Of a DNA stretch of 57,163 nt, positions 7,345 through 15,114 are shown piece by piece. Position 1 is the first letter of the stretch. Each line of letters starts with the position of its first letter. The DNA comes from a virus: positions 1 to 57,163 of IMG/VR virus record IMGVR_UViG_3300037452_000193; one strand, given 5' to 3'. The position numbers and the translations under genes were made by a program. The notes under the pieces were generated by a model. That model searched no databases and was not told the DNA's origin. It saw only the letters and a list, made by a program, of their open reading frames with translations.

Positions 7345-8153
7345 GCGAGCCGGAAGGACCAGAAGTGACCGAGCCAGCTACCCCTCCAGAAGCCGGGCAG
7401 CAGCCCCTGAGGCCCCCTGAGGCCCCCCGACCGGCCCCGGGGGACGTCTGTAGCCATCCCACCTTTTGCGAGGCTCTGGCGCACGCTCAGAGCGACTTCC
7501 CGGTCATCCCGAAGGGCAAGACCGCCCGGATCAAACCCCGCGAGAAGCCGGAGTACACCTACGACTACGCGGACCTGGCCGACATCATCGAGGCGGTCAA
7601 GCCGATCCTCTTCCGGTGCGGTCTGTCGATCTCGCAGCCCATTGGCTTCACCAAGGGCGGCCAGGACTACCTGCAAACGATCCTCATGCACCCGGCAGGG
7701 AGGCTCAAGTCGCGGATGCGTCTCACCGTCCAGCAGTCCACCCCCCAGGCCACAGGATCCCTCATCACCTACTACCGCCGTTACGCCTACTGCGCCATCC
7801 TCGGCATCGTTTCGGAGGCTGACGACGATGGGTCCCTGGCCGAGGCCGCCTACGGAGCCGATGCACCGCGGCGCCGGCGCGCCCCGAGGTCTTCCACGCC
7901 GACGTCTGGCCGCAGAACGCCCACGCGCGCGCGGGGAGTCGAGGGAGACGGTCCGCCGGTCGGCATCATGTCGGCCAAGAACCGCAACGACATCGTGAAG
8001 CACTATGCCAAGGCCGATCCACCGGTCCGCGGCAACACCGAGGTCGAGCTGGCCATCCAGGCACTCATGAAATGGGACGCTCCGGTCACTCTCTCTTCGC
8101 TGACCGTCGAGCAGGGCGGCGACATCATGGACGCACTCGGAATAGCGCCTTGA
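7341..8153 (+). CDS. erf: ERF-family single-strand annealing protein
   Basis: 270 residues. After a Pro-rich N-terminal ~35 residues comes the ERF core: ALAHAQSDFPVIPKGK near 50, YTYDYADLADIIEAVKP near 72-88, and TGSLITYYRRYAY near 138-150 followed by GIVSEADDDG. These are hallmark ERF segments. Such proteins anneal complementary ssDNA and support phage recombination or circularisation. A basic linker (RRRRAPRSSTPTSGRR) leads to a small C-terminal domain. The partner nuclease is upstream and a DnaQ-like exonuclease is downstream, overlapping by four bases. Confidence 0.87.
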   Translation: MSEPEGPEVTEPATPPEAGQQPLRPPEAPRPAPGDVCSHPTFCEALAHAQSDFPVIPKGKTARIKPREKPEYTYDYADLADIIEAVKPILFRCGLSISQPIGFTKGGQDYLQTILMHPAGRLKSRMRLTVQQSTPQATGSLITYYRRYAYCAILGIVSEADDDGSLAEAAYGADAPRRRRAPRSSTPTSGRRTPTRARGVEGDGPPVGIMSAKNRNDIVKHYAKADPPVRGNTEVELAIQALMKWDAPVTLSSLTVEQGGDIMDALGIAP

Positions 8154-8899
8154 CCTGGTTGGATGGGCCTCTGTTGGGGCTGGACCTCGAGGCCACCGGC
8201 AAGGAGCCGGAGACTGCCATCCCGGTGCAGTTCGCACTGGCGTATTGGGATGGAGAGAAGTTCACCCAGGTCCGCCACGGTCTCATCAACCCCGGCGTCC
8301 CGATCCCCGAGGAGTCAACCGCGATCCATCACATCACCGACGAGATGGTGGCCGAACGCGGTGGAGACCTCGACAAGTCGATCATCGGCATCATCGGAGA
8401 GCTCGTCACCGCACAACTGGCGGGCACGCCGGTGGTGGCCATGAACGGTTCCTACGACCTCACTGTGCTGGACCGGTGCTATCGACGGGCCGGTGGTGGT
8501 GGACTCGTCGAGGACTTTCGATGGAATGGGCCGCTGATCGACCCGCTCGTCATCGACCGGCACATCGACCGCTTCCGGAAAGGCTCGCGCACTCTGTCCG
8601 CGCTCTGCCATCAGTACCAGGTACTCCTCGGTGAGGCCCACCAGGCTTATGCCGACGTGGCAGCCACGGTGCAGCTCGCACGGTACGTCGCCTGGACCAA
8701 ACGCAAGCGCCTGGACATCGACCCGCTCGAGCTCCATGCGTTGCAAGTCGTCTGGCATCGCGAGTGGCTCGATTCGTTCAACGAGTACCGAGCGAAGAAG
8801 GGGGACCCGGCGCTGCCTCCCGAAGAAGGTGACTGGCCCATCCGCGGCAGAAGTGCTTGCGTCACCGAAACGTCAGACGTAGGGTCAACCGCCCCCTGA
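8150..8899 (+). CDS. DnaQ-like 3'-5' exonuclease (DEDD family)
   Basis: Start is placed at TTG 8150, whose TTGA overlaps the ERF stop; the next in-frame starts lie inside the conserved core. It has the three exonuclease motifs: Exo I GLDLEATG (Asp/Glu at residues ~10-12), Exo II NGSYDLTVLDR (~98) and Exo III HQAYADVAAT (~164). Length 249 residues. It probably trims 3' ends during recombination or proofreads host-polymerase replication of phage DNA; no phage polymerase is present in the window. Confidence 0.85.
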   Translation: MTWLDGPLLGLDLEATGKEPETAIPVQFALAYWDGEKFTQVRHGLINPGVPIPEESTAIHHITDEMVAERGGDLDKSIIGIIGELVTAQLAGTPVVAMNGSYDLTVLDRCYRRAGGGGLVEDFRWNGPLIDPLVIDRHIDRFRKGSRTLSALCHQYQVLLGEAHQAYADVAATVQLARYVAWTKRKRLDIDPLELHALQVVWHREWLDSFNEYRAKKGDPALPPEEGDWPIRGRSACVTETSDVGSTAP

Positions 8900-8909
8900 A
8901 CGCGAGAAA

Positions 8910-8936
8910 CGGCGCCGGATTCCGACCCAGGCGCCG
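8910..8936 (+). terminator. GC-rich intergenic hairpin
   Basis: CGGCGCC (8910-8916) pairs perfectly with GGCGCCG (8930-8936) around a 13-nt loop in the 67-base gap between the DnaQ-like gene and the next gene. No T-tract follows, so it may be a weak or partial terminator, or an RNA-processing signal, inside the early unit. Confidence 0.45.
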
Positions 8937-8966
8937 CTCCTCTTCGACCTATGAAGGAGGTCGTCT

Positions 8967-9698
8967 GTGCCACGGTACCCCAAGAGTGTCGGGCCGCAAA
9001 CTCTTTCCACAGAGCGCGCCGGCCCAATCCCCCTGCGTGAGGGCCTTCTCCACTGGTTGTCCACACTCCCTGAGCGCGATCAGGAGGGCATCTTGGCGGC
9101 GAAGGGGGGGGGGAGAGTGAACGGTCTCCGGCGCTCCGAGCTTCGGCCTCGCCCCACCGTTTACCGGGGAATCAAGATGCGGTCGCGCCTCGAGGCGAAA
9201 TGGGCTGCCTATTGGGATCAAGAGGAGCAAGACCAGGCTAATGACGGGGTGGCCATGGGCTGGGAATACGAGCCCTATTGCTTCGCTTCGGGCGCGACCC
9301 AATACCTCCCGGACTTCAAGATCACATGGCCAGGCTCACCACTGGGAAGCTCGTGGTACTGCGAAGTCAAGCCTTACGTTCCCAAGGCGCTTGAGGACCT
9401 CATGGAAACCATGGAGGTCATCTTCGATTCTGAGCCGGATGCAGAGTTGTATATCTGCGTCGGCGATCCCGAGGTAGCCGACACTTGGGCCTACCGCTGC
9501 ATCCGGATGTATCCCTTGTCGTGGCCCGAATGGATGGACGGCGATGACCAAACCGTGCGTCAGCCATCCGCTCCGAACTGGTTTCAGGGATTCCAGCGGG
9601 ACTCCCGCGCCGCCGAGTTGATGCACGAACGGAACTGGGTGGGACTCCGCTCCTTGATGCTGGAGCATTTCCGGCGCCGGCGGTGGGTTTCTCGGTGA
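8967..9698 (+). CDS. PD-(D/E)XK-type endonuclease
   Basis: GTG follows a strong AAGGAGG site at 7-nt spacing, which decides the start. The core reads YRGIKMRSRLEAKWAAYWD, then WEYEPYCFASGATQYLPDF, then WYCEVKPYV: the Glu, Asp and E-x-K residues of a PD-(D/E)XK nuclease, as in phage VRR-NUC or Holliday-junction-resolvase-like endonucleases. 243 residues. A Trp-rich C-terminus (SWPEWMDGD, NWFQGF) follows. It lies in the recombination/replication unit and probably cleaves branched or replicating DNA. Confidence 0.75.
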   Translation: MPRYPKSVGPQTLSTERAGPIPLREGLLHWLSTLPERDQEGILAAKGGGRVNGLRRSELRPRPTVYRGIKMRSRLEAKWAAYWDQEEQDQANDGVAMGWEYEPYCFASGATQYLPDFKITWPGSPLGSSWYCEVKPYVPKALEDLMETMEVIFDSEPDAELYICVGDPEVADTWAYRCIRMYPLSWPEWMDGDDQTVRQPSAPNWFQGFQRDSRAAELMHERNWVGLRSLMLEHFRRRRWVSR

Positions 9699-10384
9699 GC
9701 GTCAAGGCGGTCTCCTGGGTCTTCGACCATTCCCCCTACACCCTCGGTGCTCGCCTTGTGCATCTCGCTCTGGCCGACATCGCCAACGAGGACCACGGCT
9801 GGCAGGTGTGGGTTTCAAAGTCGAAAATCGCTGAGAAGGCAAAAGTCAGTCGTGGAACGGTGACTTCCACGTTGGCAAAGATGGTCTCGGATGGATACCT
9901 CGAGGTCGTCGGGATGCAGGCCAAGGGGGTGACGACCTACCGTTTCCTGAGGCCAAAAGATGACCTGTCAGATTCTGACAGGTGCGCGATTGACGGCGTC
10001 GGACCTGCTCAATCAGTCGATCCCGCACCTCTTTTGTTGAACCAAATTGAACCAAAGACCGCGCGCGCTCAGGCGCGAGACCTCACCGGGTTCGACGCCT
10101 TTTGGGACGCTTACCCCTCCCGTCATGGCAAGAAAGAGCGACGATCACAAGCGGTCGATCAGTGGGTGAAGCTCTCTATTGAGGACCGTCGCGCAGCTTG
10201 GAGGGCAGCCCTCAACTACGCCTGCGCTTGCCAAGAGGAGCAGACCATCGCCGCTGACGCGTTTCGGTGGCTCCGTGACAGGAGGTGGGGAGACTGGCAA
10301 GAGGCGGCCGAGTACAACCCTCCGCAGGCATCAGTGACGGAGACGGCTGGCCCCTTGGAGTGGGTACCACCCGAAGACCAGTGA
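9695..10384 (+). CDS. Winged-helix replication initiation / helicase-loader-like protein
   Basis: Start at GTG 9695, overlapping the previous stop (GTGA), gives MSVKAVSWVFDHSP, the usual start of this phage family. Residues ~1-85 are a winged helix (LVHLALADIAN..GWQVWVSKSKIAEKAKVSRGTV..LAKMVSDGYLEV). A variable linker (~90-125) follows. The C-terminal FDAFWDAYPSRHGKKER...FRWLRDRRWGDW resembles DnaT/lambda-O/P-type helicase-loading domains. The linker-coding DNA carries a palindrome and tandem repeats (9963-10056), as in lambda O, where the origin lies inside the initiator gene. It overlaps the RepA-like ATPase gene by four bases. Confidence 0.8.
   Translation: MSVKAVSWVFDHSPYTLGARLVHLALADIANEDHGWQVWVSKSKIAEKAKVSRGTVTSTLAKMVSDGYLEVVGMQAKGVTTYRFLRPKDDLSDSDRCAIDGVGPAQSVDPAPLLLNQIEPKTARAQARDLTGFDAFWDAYPSRHGKKERRSQAVDQWVKLSIEDRRAAWRAALNYACACQEEQTIAADAFRWLRDRRWGDWQEAAEYNPPQASVTETAGPLEWVPPEDQ
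9963..10056. other. Candidate replication origin inside the initiator gene
   Basis: ACCTGTCAGA (9963-9972) and TCTGACAGGT (9974-9983) form a perfect inverted repeat around a single T. About 55 bases on, TTGAACCAAA occurs twice in perfect tandem (10037-10046 and 10047-10056) in a locally A/T-rich patch, followed by a GCGC-rich block. The DNA codes for the linker between the two domains of the initiator. The layout recalls origins within initiator genes; origin function itself is inferred. Confidence 0.4.
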
Positions 10385-11664
10385 CTGAGATCCGCGCCAA
10401 CCTCGAGGCCGAAGAGTGCGTCCTCGGAGCGGCCTTGCTTGACCGTCGGGCTGTCGAGGTGGCGCTGGCTGACCTCAGGCCCAGCGATTTCTACGCCCCC
10501 AAGAACGCTCACGTCTTTGACGCCATGGTGAGTCTCTACGAGGCGGGGACACGCGTTGACGGGGCCACGGTGGCCGACGTCCTCCGCCAGCGCGGCGTCC
10601 ACGACGAGATAGGGGGCGCGGCCTACCTGATCCAGATCCAGGCCAACGTCCCGTCGCCGGCCGGGATTGCCCAGTACACGGCCATTGTCCGTCGGGAATC
10701 CTCAGCGCGGGCCCTTCTGTGGGCGGCATCCGAGGCTCGGTCCGCTCTCCAGGACGACCTCCAGGACCCTCTCAGCGTGGCTGAGACCCTCGCAGGGCGT
10801 CTGGCGAGCCTGGACGGCGCTGGGAGGCTCCCCGAGCGATTCTGGCGGTCCTGGGACGACTACAGCGCCGATCCGCCGGCCGCTGTGTCCCAACCCCTCA
10901 TCGAAGGACTCTGCGATGTCGGGACTCGGACCATCATCCTCGCCGGTGAGAAGGCAGGGAAGAGCTGGCTCCTCCGGCAACTGGCCTTCTGCGCTGCTGC
11001 CGGGGTCCACCCCTTCAACTTTGGGCCGATCGAACCTGTTCGAGTCCTCGTGCTGGACGCTGAGAACCCCGATGCCGAGCTCTACTTGGCTGGAATCGAG
11101 GTGGCCAAGGTGCTCGACCAGCGCCCCCATGCTCAACCGATCCGGCCGGCCCTCCTGTCCTACCCCTATGGAGCTGACCTGCGCTCCCGTCGCGATCGTT
11201 CCGAGGTCGAGGCCGTGCTCGAGGACTTCAAGCCCCAACTGGTCATCGGCGGCCCGGTGTACAAGCTCATGCCGCGGGGCGAGCGCGAGGACATCGACGG
11301 TCACACCGCGGCGCTGCATCGCATCCTCGACGGGTTCCGGCGCCGGTGGGGTGTGGCCCTGATACTCGAGCACCACGCCCCGACGGGGATGCCCGGGAAG
11401 AACCGCGAACTGCGGTCCAAAGGCGGCCAGCAGTGGGCGGCCTGGCCCGAGGTCACTGTGTCCCTTCGGTCGAAGGTCGAGAACGGAGTCATCAGCGCGG
11501 AGGTGACCTACCCCCATCCTCCTCGCGGTCGATTTCGCTGGCCCCTTCGATTTGACCGGGCGACGCGACCGAGCGAGTGGCCATGGATGCCTATTCTCAG
11601 AAACGCCGATCGCGCGCCCGCGGCGGCAGCGGAGCCGTTGCCCCTGGTAGACGAGCCCTTCTGA
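10381..11664 (+). CDS. DnaB-N / RepA-like ATPase (replicative helicase)
   Basis: 427 residues, GTG start overlapping the upstream stop (GTGA). Residues ~5-105 match the DnaB N-terminal domain (LEAEECVLGAALLD, DFYAPKNAHVFDAM, QIQANVPSPAGIAQYTAIVR). From ~175 a RecA-like motor follows with Walker A GEKAGKSW near 187, Walker B VLVLDAENPD near 222, and VIGGPVYKL and LILEHHAP later. The motor resembles RepA/AAA_25 helicases rather than the DnaB C-terminal domain. It probably acts as the phage helicase, loaded by the protein encoded upstream. Confidence 0.82.
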   Translation: MTEIRANLEAEECVLGAALLDRRAVEVALADLRPSDFYAPKNAHVFDAMVSLYEAGTRVDGATVADVLRQRGVHDEIGGAAYLIQIQANVPSPAGIAQYTAIVRRESSARALLWAASEARSALQDDLQDPLSVAETLAGRLASLDGAGRLPERFWRSWDDYSADPPAAVSQPLIEGLCDVGTRTIILAGEKAGKSWLLRQLAFCAAAGVHPFNFGPIEPVRVLVLDAENPDAELYLAGIEVAKVLDQRPHAQPIRPALLSYPYGADLRSRRDRSEVEAVLEDFKPQLVIGGPVYKLMPRGEREDIDGHTAALHRILDGFRRRWGVALILEHHAPTGMPGKNRELRSKGGQQWAAWPEVTVSLRSKVENGVISAEVTYPHPPRGRFRWPLRFDRATRPSEWPWMPILRNADRAPAAAAEPLPLVDEPF

Positions 11665-11707
11665 AATCCGCGCATTGGAACGCTTGTTCGGCTACGGTGC
11701 CCTCCGC

Positions 11708-11767
11708 ATGACGGCGGTCACCTCTCCACGACGCTTCCTCGGAGCCACCTGGGAGGGGGGCGCGTAG
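11708..11767 (+). CDS. Leader peptide before the lysin gene (19 codons)
   Basis: ATG 11708 to TAG 11765-11767 encodes MTAVTSPRRFLGATWEGGA. The lysin GTG starts immediately after its stop, and the leader begins MTAV exactly as the lysin does. The lysin ribosome-binding site (GGGAGGGGGG) lies within the leader's last codons. The start of the leader and the start of the lysin form the two arms of a 13-bp inverted repeat. A regulatory leader is likely, but the evidence is positional. Confidence 0.4.
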   Translation: MTAVTSPRRFLGATWEGGA

Positions 11768-11779
11768 GTGACCGCCGTC
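11710..11779 (+). promoter_or_regulatory. Inverted repeat covering the lysin start codon
   Basis: GACGGCGGTCACC (11710-11722) and GGTGACCGCCGTC (11767-11779) are perfect 13-bp arms separated by 44 bases. In RNA the right arm, which contains the lysin GTG, would pair with the start of the leader ORF. A ribosome on the leader would disrupt the left arm and could open the lysin start. This is a possible translational timing device for lysis. Confidence 0.45.
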
Positions 11780-12502
11780 GACTTCTCATTCACCGTCCCC
11801 TCGGTGGCCGAGCTCGAGGTGGCCCAGGTCGTCGCCGTCGGCCGATACCTGACGGGCGCTGGGAAGTCCATCCTCCCGGTGGAGTTCGAGGACTACATGA
11901 CGGCGGGTATCGGGGTGTGGTTCGTCTTCGAGGACGGGGCCGACGATGCAGACGGCGGAGCAGGGATGGGCGCCGCCAACGCTCTCGCCGCCAACGACGC
12001 CCTCGTTGCACTGGGGCTGCCCACCTCCTGCCCGGTCTACTTCGCGGCCGACAAGGAGTACGCGCCGGGAGCCGAACCTGTGGGGTACTGGCAGGGCATC
12101 GCCACCGTCCGCCCGCGTCTCACCAATGGCGCCTATGGCCAGGGATCTCTGCTCACGCGGCTCCAGTCCATGGGCCTGATCGGCTTCGGCTGGCAGTCCG
12201 ACTCCGATTCGTTCCCTGGGAGCGGCCCGGTTGCCGTGGGCGCCGCAAATCTCCATCAACGCCCTACGGGCGCGCCCCTGTACGGCACTGACCTCGACCT
12301 GATCCTGACCCCGGACTTCGGCCAGTGGCCGCGGCCCGGTCTCACCCCAACCCCCCCCGAGGAGGACGAGAACATGACCTCGATCGAATATGCCGGCCAG
12401 ATGCACGTCTTTTGGACCAACCCCGCTACCGGAGTGTGCTCCCACTGGTGGCAGCAGTCGGGAGTGCCCGGCTGGCATTCGGAGCTCCTGCCGGCGCCGT
12501 GA
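11768..12502 (+). CDS. Endolysin candidate with DUF1906 (glycoside-hydrolase-like) domain
   Basis: 244 residues. The sequence matches the pattern of the DUF1906/Rv2525c-like TIM-barrel family seen in actinobacterial and phage cell-wall enzymes: an N-terminal strand and helix, GIGVWFVFEDGADDADGGAGMGAANALAANDALVALGLP, PVYFAADKEY, GYWQGI, GAYGQGSLL and FGWQSDSDSF. The C-terminal ~45 residues (IEYAGQMHVFWTNPATGVCSHWW) form a small Trp-rich segment that may bind the wall. There is no signal peptide, so a holin or other export route would be needed. It overlaps the next gene by four bases. Confidence 0.75.
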   Translation: MTAVDFSFTVPSVAELEVAQVVAVGRYLTGAGKSILPVEFEDYMTAGIGVWFVFEDGADDADGGAGMGAANALAANDALVALGLPTSCPVYFAADKEYAPGAEPVGYWQGIATVRPRLTNGAYGQGSLLTRLQSMGLIGFGWQSDSDSFPGSGPVAVGAANLHQRPTGAPLYGTDLDLILTPDFGQWPRPGLTPTPPEEDENMTSIEYAGQMHVFWTNPATGVCSHWWQQSGVPGWHSELLPAP

Positions 12503-12840
12503 AGCGCTCACCCCTACGGAGGCGATCGAAGAAACGCGCGAGCGCGACATATCGCGGTGCCCGCGCGCTCGCCGTCAACGAGGCCATCGAGCGCGACCGT
12601 CACTGCAAAGCCCTCGACCTGATCCCCGGCCATGTCTGCCGCGGCGGACTCGTCGGTCACGAGCCGGTGAAGCGGTCAGCGGGCGGCGATCCTCTCAACC
12701 CCGAGGAGGTCGTCGCGGTGTGCGAGGGTTTCAATTCCGACGTCGAGAGTGATGCGGATCTGGCGAAGGTGGCCCGAGAGGTCGGACTGGTGAAGTCAAT
12801 GGGATCCCGCTACGCGAATGGAAGGCTGGTGCGTCGGTGA
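12499..12840 (+). CDS. HNH-like (degenerate) nuclease-fold protein (113 aa)
   Basis: GTG overlaps the lysin stop. A very basic N-terminus (KRSPLRRRSKKR) is followed by HCKALDLIPGHVCRGGLVGHEPVKRSAGGDPLNPEEVVAVCEG: paired Cys residues, the HEP box and C-terminal Cys of small phage HNH proteins. The final histidine of the HNH motif is replaced by FNSD, so catalysis is doubtful. It may be a DNA-binding HNH relative or a weak nickase. Confidence 0.6.
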   Translation: MKRSPLRRRSKKRASATYRGARALAVNEAIERDRHCKALDLIPGHVCRGGLVGHEPVKRSAGGDPLNPEEVVAVCEGFNSDVESDADLAKVAREVGLVKSMGSRYANGRLVRR

Positions 12841-13283
12841 GTCCTATCGCCAACTACACGACGACGGTTCCTGTGTCGAAGAGTGTCGGAGAGGTCCATT
12901 CCATGCTCGTCGCCGCTGGAGCCCGCCAGATCATGTCGGAGTTCGCTGCCGGCGGCGAGCCGATCGGGGTCATGTTCTCTCTCCAGACGGCTCAAGGTCT
13001 TCGGGCATTCCAACTTCCGATCGAGGCTGGTCGCGTCCGTCGGGTGCTGACTCGGGATGCCCCGCCGCGGTTTCACTCCTCGGAACACGCTCAGCGAGTG
13101 GCTTGGCGGATCATGCGAGATTGGCTGCGAGCCCAGCTCGCCATCGTGGAGACCGAGATGGTCGAGTTCGATCAGGTGATGCTGCCCTACATGCGAACTG
13201 AGGGCGGCGCCACGGTCTATGACCGGTATCTCGAAGGCGGCATCCCCGCGTTGTCGGAAGGGGGTGCCGCGACGAACGACTGA
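12837..13283 (+). CDS. Conserved actinophage protein of unknown function (148 aa)
   Basis: GTG overlaps the previous stop (GTGA). It begins MSPIANYTTTVPVSKSVGEV, with ...GARQIMSEF... and AWRIMRDWLRAQLAIVE...VMLPYM, a pattern seen in a widespread actinophage early-gene family with an N-terminal beta region and a C-terminal helical WR(I/L)..W..AQLA.. motif. The family has no established function; location in the replication unit suggests a DNA-metabolism role. Confidence 0.65.
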   Translation: MSPIANYTTTVPVSKSVGEVHSMLVAAGARQIMSEFAAGGEPIGVMFSLQTAQGLRAFQLPIEAGRVRRVLTRDAPPRFHSSEHAQRVAWRIMRDWLRAQLAIVETEMVEFDQVMLPYMRTEGGATVYDRYLEGGIPALSEGGAATND

Positions 13284-13397
13284 CAACCGGACATGCCAAC
13301 CCGGCGCACACCCATGCGAAAGCGAGGCCGACTGATCCTTCCCGATCACCGGCCGGGGCTCTGTATGCGAAGTCGGGGTCCTACATCCGAACGCCGC

Positions 13398-13411
13398 GGT
13401 CCTTCGGGACC
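13398..13411 (+). other. UUCG-tetraloop hairpin upstream of 13432
   Basis: GGTCC (13398-13402), TTCG, GGACC (13407-13411) form a short stable hairpin about 20 bases before the GTG at 13432 and just upstream of its GAGAGGAG ribosome-binding site. It may be a processed 5' end or a weak terminator in the 148-base gap 13284-13431, which otherwise holds no supported gene. Confidence 0.45.
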
Positions 13412-13431
13412 AGATCGAGAGGAGTGGCCCC

Positions 13432-13995
13432 GTGCGCCGCTACTTCCCATTGTTCCTTGTCATTGTCCCTTTGCTCGTCCTCACTCAGCCATGGCAGCCA
13501 TCACCATCACCCTCAGCGACAAGCTCGCCACCAGCATCGACGCCGCTCTTTGTGGCGAAGTTGAGGCTCGGGCAGTTCTTTGCTGTGTCCAAGACCTCGT
13601 CGTGGAAGCTCGTCGGCGTGCCACCTCCGGTACCTACGACGACTACAACCTCGACGACGACCCCGCCTTCGCCTGTGCCTGCGGCAATCCAAGCGCCTTC
13701 GGTCTCATCCACACCACCGGTTCCGGCGGTTGTCGCCCCTTCGCCGCCGGCGGCTCCCACATCTGATGCCTACGCCGAATGGACGCGGGTCGCAGTCTGC
13801 GAAGAAGGAGGGTGGATCGGCTACGCCGGCCCCGCCTACCCCGACTCCCTCGGAATATCGGCGGCGAACTGGGCTGCTTACGGCGGCGGCTCCGATCTTG
13901 CCCCTTCCGCTCAGATCGCGGTGGCTCAGTCGATTGAGGCGGCGGCGGGCACCCCGGGATACGTCCCCGATCAGGGAAGCTGCGCGGCGTGGTGA
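13432..13995 (+). CDS. Exported RPF/transglycosylase-like protein
   Basis: 187 residues. The N-terminus MRRYFPLFLVIVPLLVLTQP is a signal peptide or membrane anchor. A ~90-residue Pro/Thr/Ser linker (PVPTTTTTSTTTPPSP) spans the wall. The C-terminal ~75 residues (YAEWTRVAVCEEGGWIGY...DSLGISAANWAAYGGG...AQIAVAQSIEA...PDQGSCAAW) match resuscitation-promoting-factor/lytic-transglycosylase domains, with Glu in CEEGGW as candidate catalytic residue and two Cys for a disulfide. It would hydrolyse peptidoglycan outside the membrane. Together with the DUF1906-like lysin it gives the phage two wall-degrading enzymes; it could act in lysis or spore/wall remodelling. Confidence 0.78.
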   Translation: MRRYFPLFLVIVPLLVLTQPWQPSPSPSATSSPPASTPLFVAKLRLGQFFAVSKTSSWKLVGVPPPVPTTTTTSTTTPPSPVPAAIQAPSVSSTPPVPAVVAPSPPAAPTSDAYAEWTRVAVCEEGGWIGYAGPAYPDSLGISAANWAAYGGGSDLAPSAQIAVAQSIEAAAGTPGYVPDQGSCAAW

Positions 13996-14031
13996 ATTGA
14001 GGACGCGGGGCTACGAACCGAAGGAGCCAAC

Positions 14032-14391
14032 ATGAACAAAAAGCAGAAGCGGTGCCGCCACGACGCCCTGGCCGATGCCAAGGACGGGGGGTCGATCTGT
14101 ATCGACTGTGACCGCACCTGGTCGTCCCCCCCGGAGCCCCGTGTCTCACCTGTCGCTGTGGACTGCATGACACCTGATGTCATCAACGTCCCGGCGGGCA
14201 TCACGGACATCACTGCCTTGGTGGTGGCCGGGGACGAGCTCCGCGACGTCCTCAACCGGTGCAAGGGCCGCGGCATCTCGAACAAAGCCTCGAGCGTCCC
14301 GGCCCAGCACGAGATCAACCGCGCCCTCAGCCGTTGGAAGATGGAAGCCCACCCGAGGGTCGACCTCCCTGTTCGCGAAGCCGCTGAGTGA
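14032..14391 (+). CDS. Small Cys-containing protein of unknown function (119 aa)
   Basis: ATG after GAAGGAGCC. The N-terminal ~35 residues hold a zinc-knuckle-like C..H...C-x2-C set (CRHDALADAKDGGSICIDC). The middle (GDELRDVLNRCKGRG...EINRALSRW) is helical. It overlaps the LexA-N-like gene by four bases (GTGA). Function unknown; perhaps a regulator expressed with its neighbour. Confidence 0.6.
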   Translation: MNKKQKRCRHDALADAKDGGSICIDCDRTWSSPPEPRVSPVAVDCMTPDVINVPAGITDITALVVAGDELRDVLNRCKGRGISNKASSVPAQHEINRALSRWKMEAHPRVDLPVREAAE

Positions 14392-14606
14392 CTGACGAGA
14401 CGGGAGAGCGCATCTTGGCGTTCGTCCGAAAGTTCCGGGAGAAGGAGGGGTACGCGCCGACCATCCGCGAGATCGCCGCGGGTTGCGGGGGGCTCTCCGT
14501 GGACACCGTGCATCGTCACCTCAAGCACCTCGAGCGCGTCGGGCGCGTGACCTGGGGGCCCGGGAGCTCGACGGCCAAGGCGAGGACGCTCCAGGTGATC
14601 GAATGA
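14388..14606 (+). CDS. LexA N-terminal-type winged-helix DNA-binding protein (72 aa)
   Basis: MTDETGERILAFVRKFREKEGYAPTIREIAAGCGG-LSVDTVHRHLKHLERVGRV: the complete LexA DNA-binding domain (helix, PT(I/V)REI, recognition helix) with no peptidase domain after it. It can bind DNA but cannot self-cleave, so it may act as a Cro-like regulator, an SOS-box mimic or an antirepressor partner. GTG and stop both overlap neighbours by four bases. Confidence 0.75.
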   Translation: MTDETGERILAFVRKFREKEGYAPTIREIAAGCGGLSVDTVHRHLKHLERVGRVTWGPGSSTAKARTLQVIE

Positions 14607-15103
14607 GTGGGTGGGCGTTTACCGCCCTCGGCGTTCCGGCGCCTCAGGGCTCGAAGCGAGCGTTTGTGAACAGGCATACCGGGCGAGCGAGCGTCGTCGA
14701 GGCTTCGGCTCGAGCTCGTCCCTGGCGCGAAACGATCAAGGCTTCGGCTCCCCCCGGGGCCCAGCGCCTCGACGGACCGGTCGCCATGGCCTGTGCCTTC
14801 ACCATGCCTCGTCCCAAGTCGGCACGAAGGGCCGATCACATTCCCTGCTCTCGCCCCGACGTCGACAAGCTGGCGCGCCTCGCCCTCGACGCCTGTGTCG
14901 AGGCGGGGATCCTGGCCGACGACGCGCGGGTCGCTTGGCTTCTGGCAACGAAGGTCTGGTACCCCTACGATCTTCATGCCCTCGACACGCCCGGAGTCGT
15001 GATCGCTGGGTGCGAGATCGTCCTGGGATCCTGGCAGTCGTTCCTCGAGGGGCTCATGGACATTGCCGTGAAAAAACACCAAGACCGCCGCGCTGCGGTT
15101 TGA
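14603..15103 (+). CDS. rusA: RusA-family Holliday junction resolvase
   Basis: 166 residues starting at ATG 14603. It has the RusA signatures: GVPAPQGSKRAF near 9-20, AFTMPRPKS near 68, the catalytic region RPDVDKLARLALDAC near 84-98, and ILADDARVAWL near 102-112, which together supply the acidic residues. It would resolve four-way junctions made during recombination by the exonuclease/ERF system. Overlaps the LexA-N-like gene by four bases. Confidence 0.85.
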   Translation: MSGWAFTALGVPAPQGSKRAFVNRHTGRASVVEASARARPWRETIKASAPPGAQRLDGPVAMACAFTMPRPKSARRADHIPCSRPDVDKLARLALDACVEAGILADDARVAWLLATKVWYPYDLHALDTPGVVIAGCEIVLGSWQSFLEGLMDIAVKKHQDRRAAV

Positions 15104-15114
15104 AAGGAGCCACC

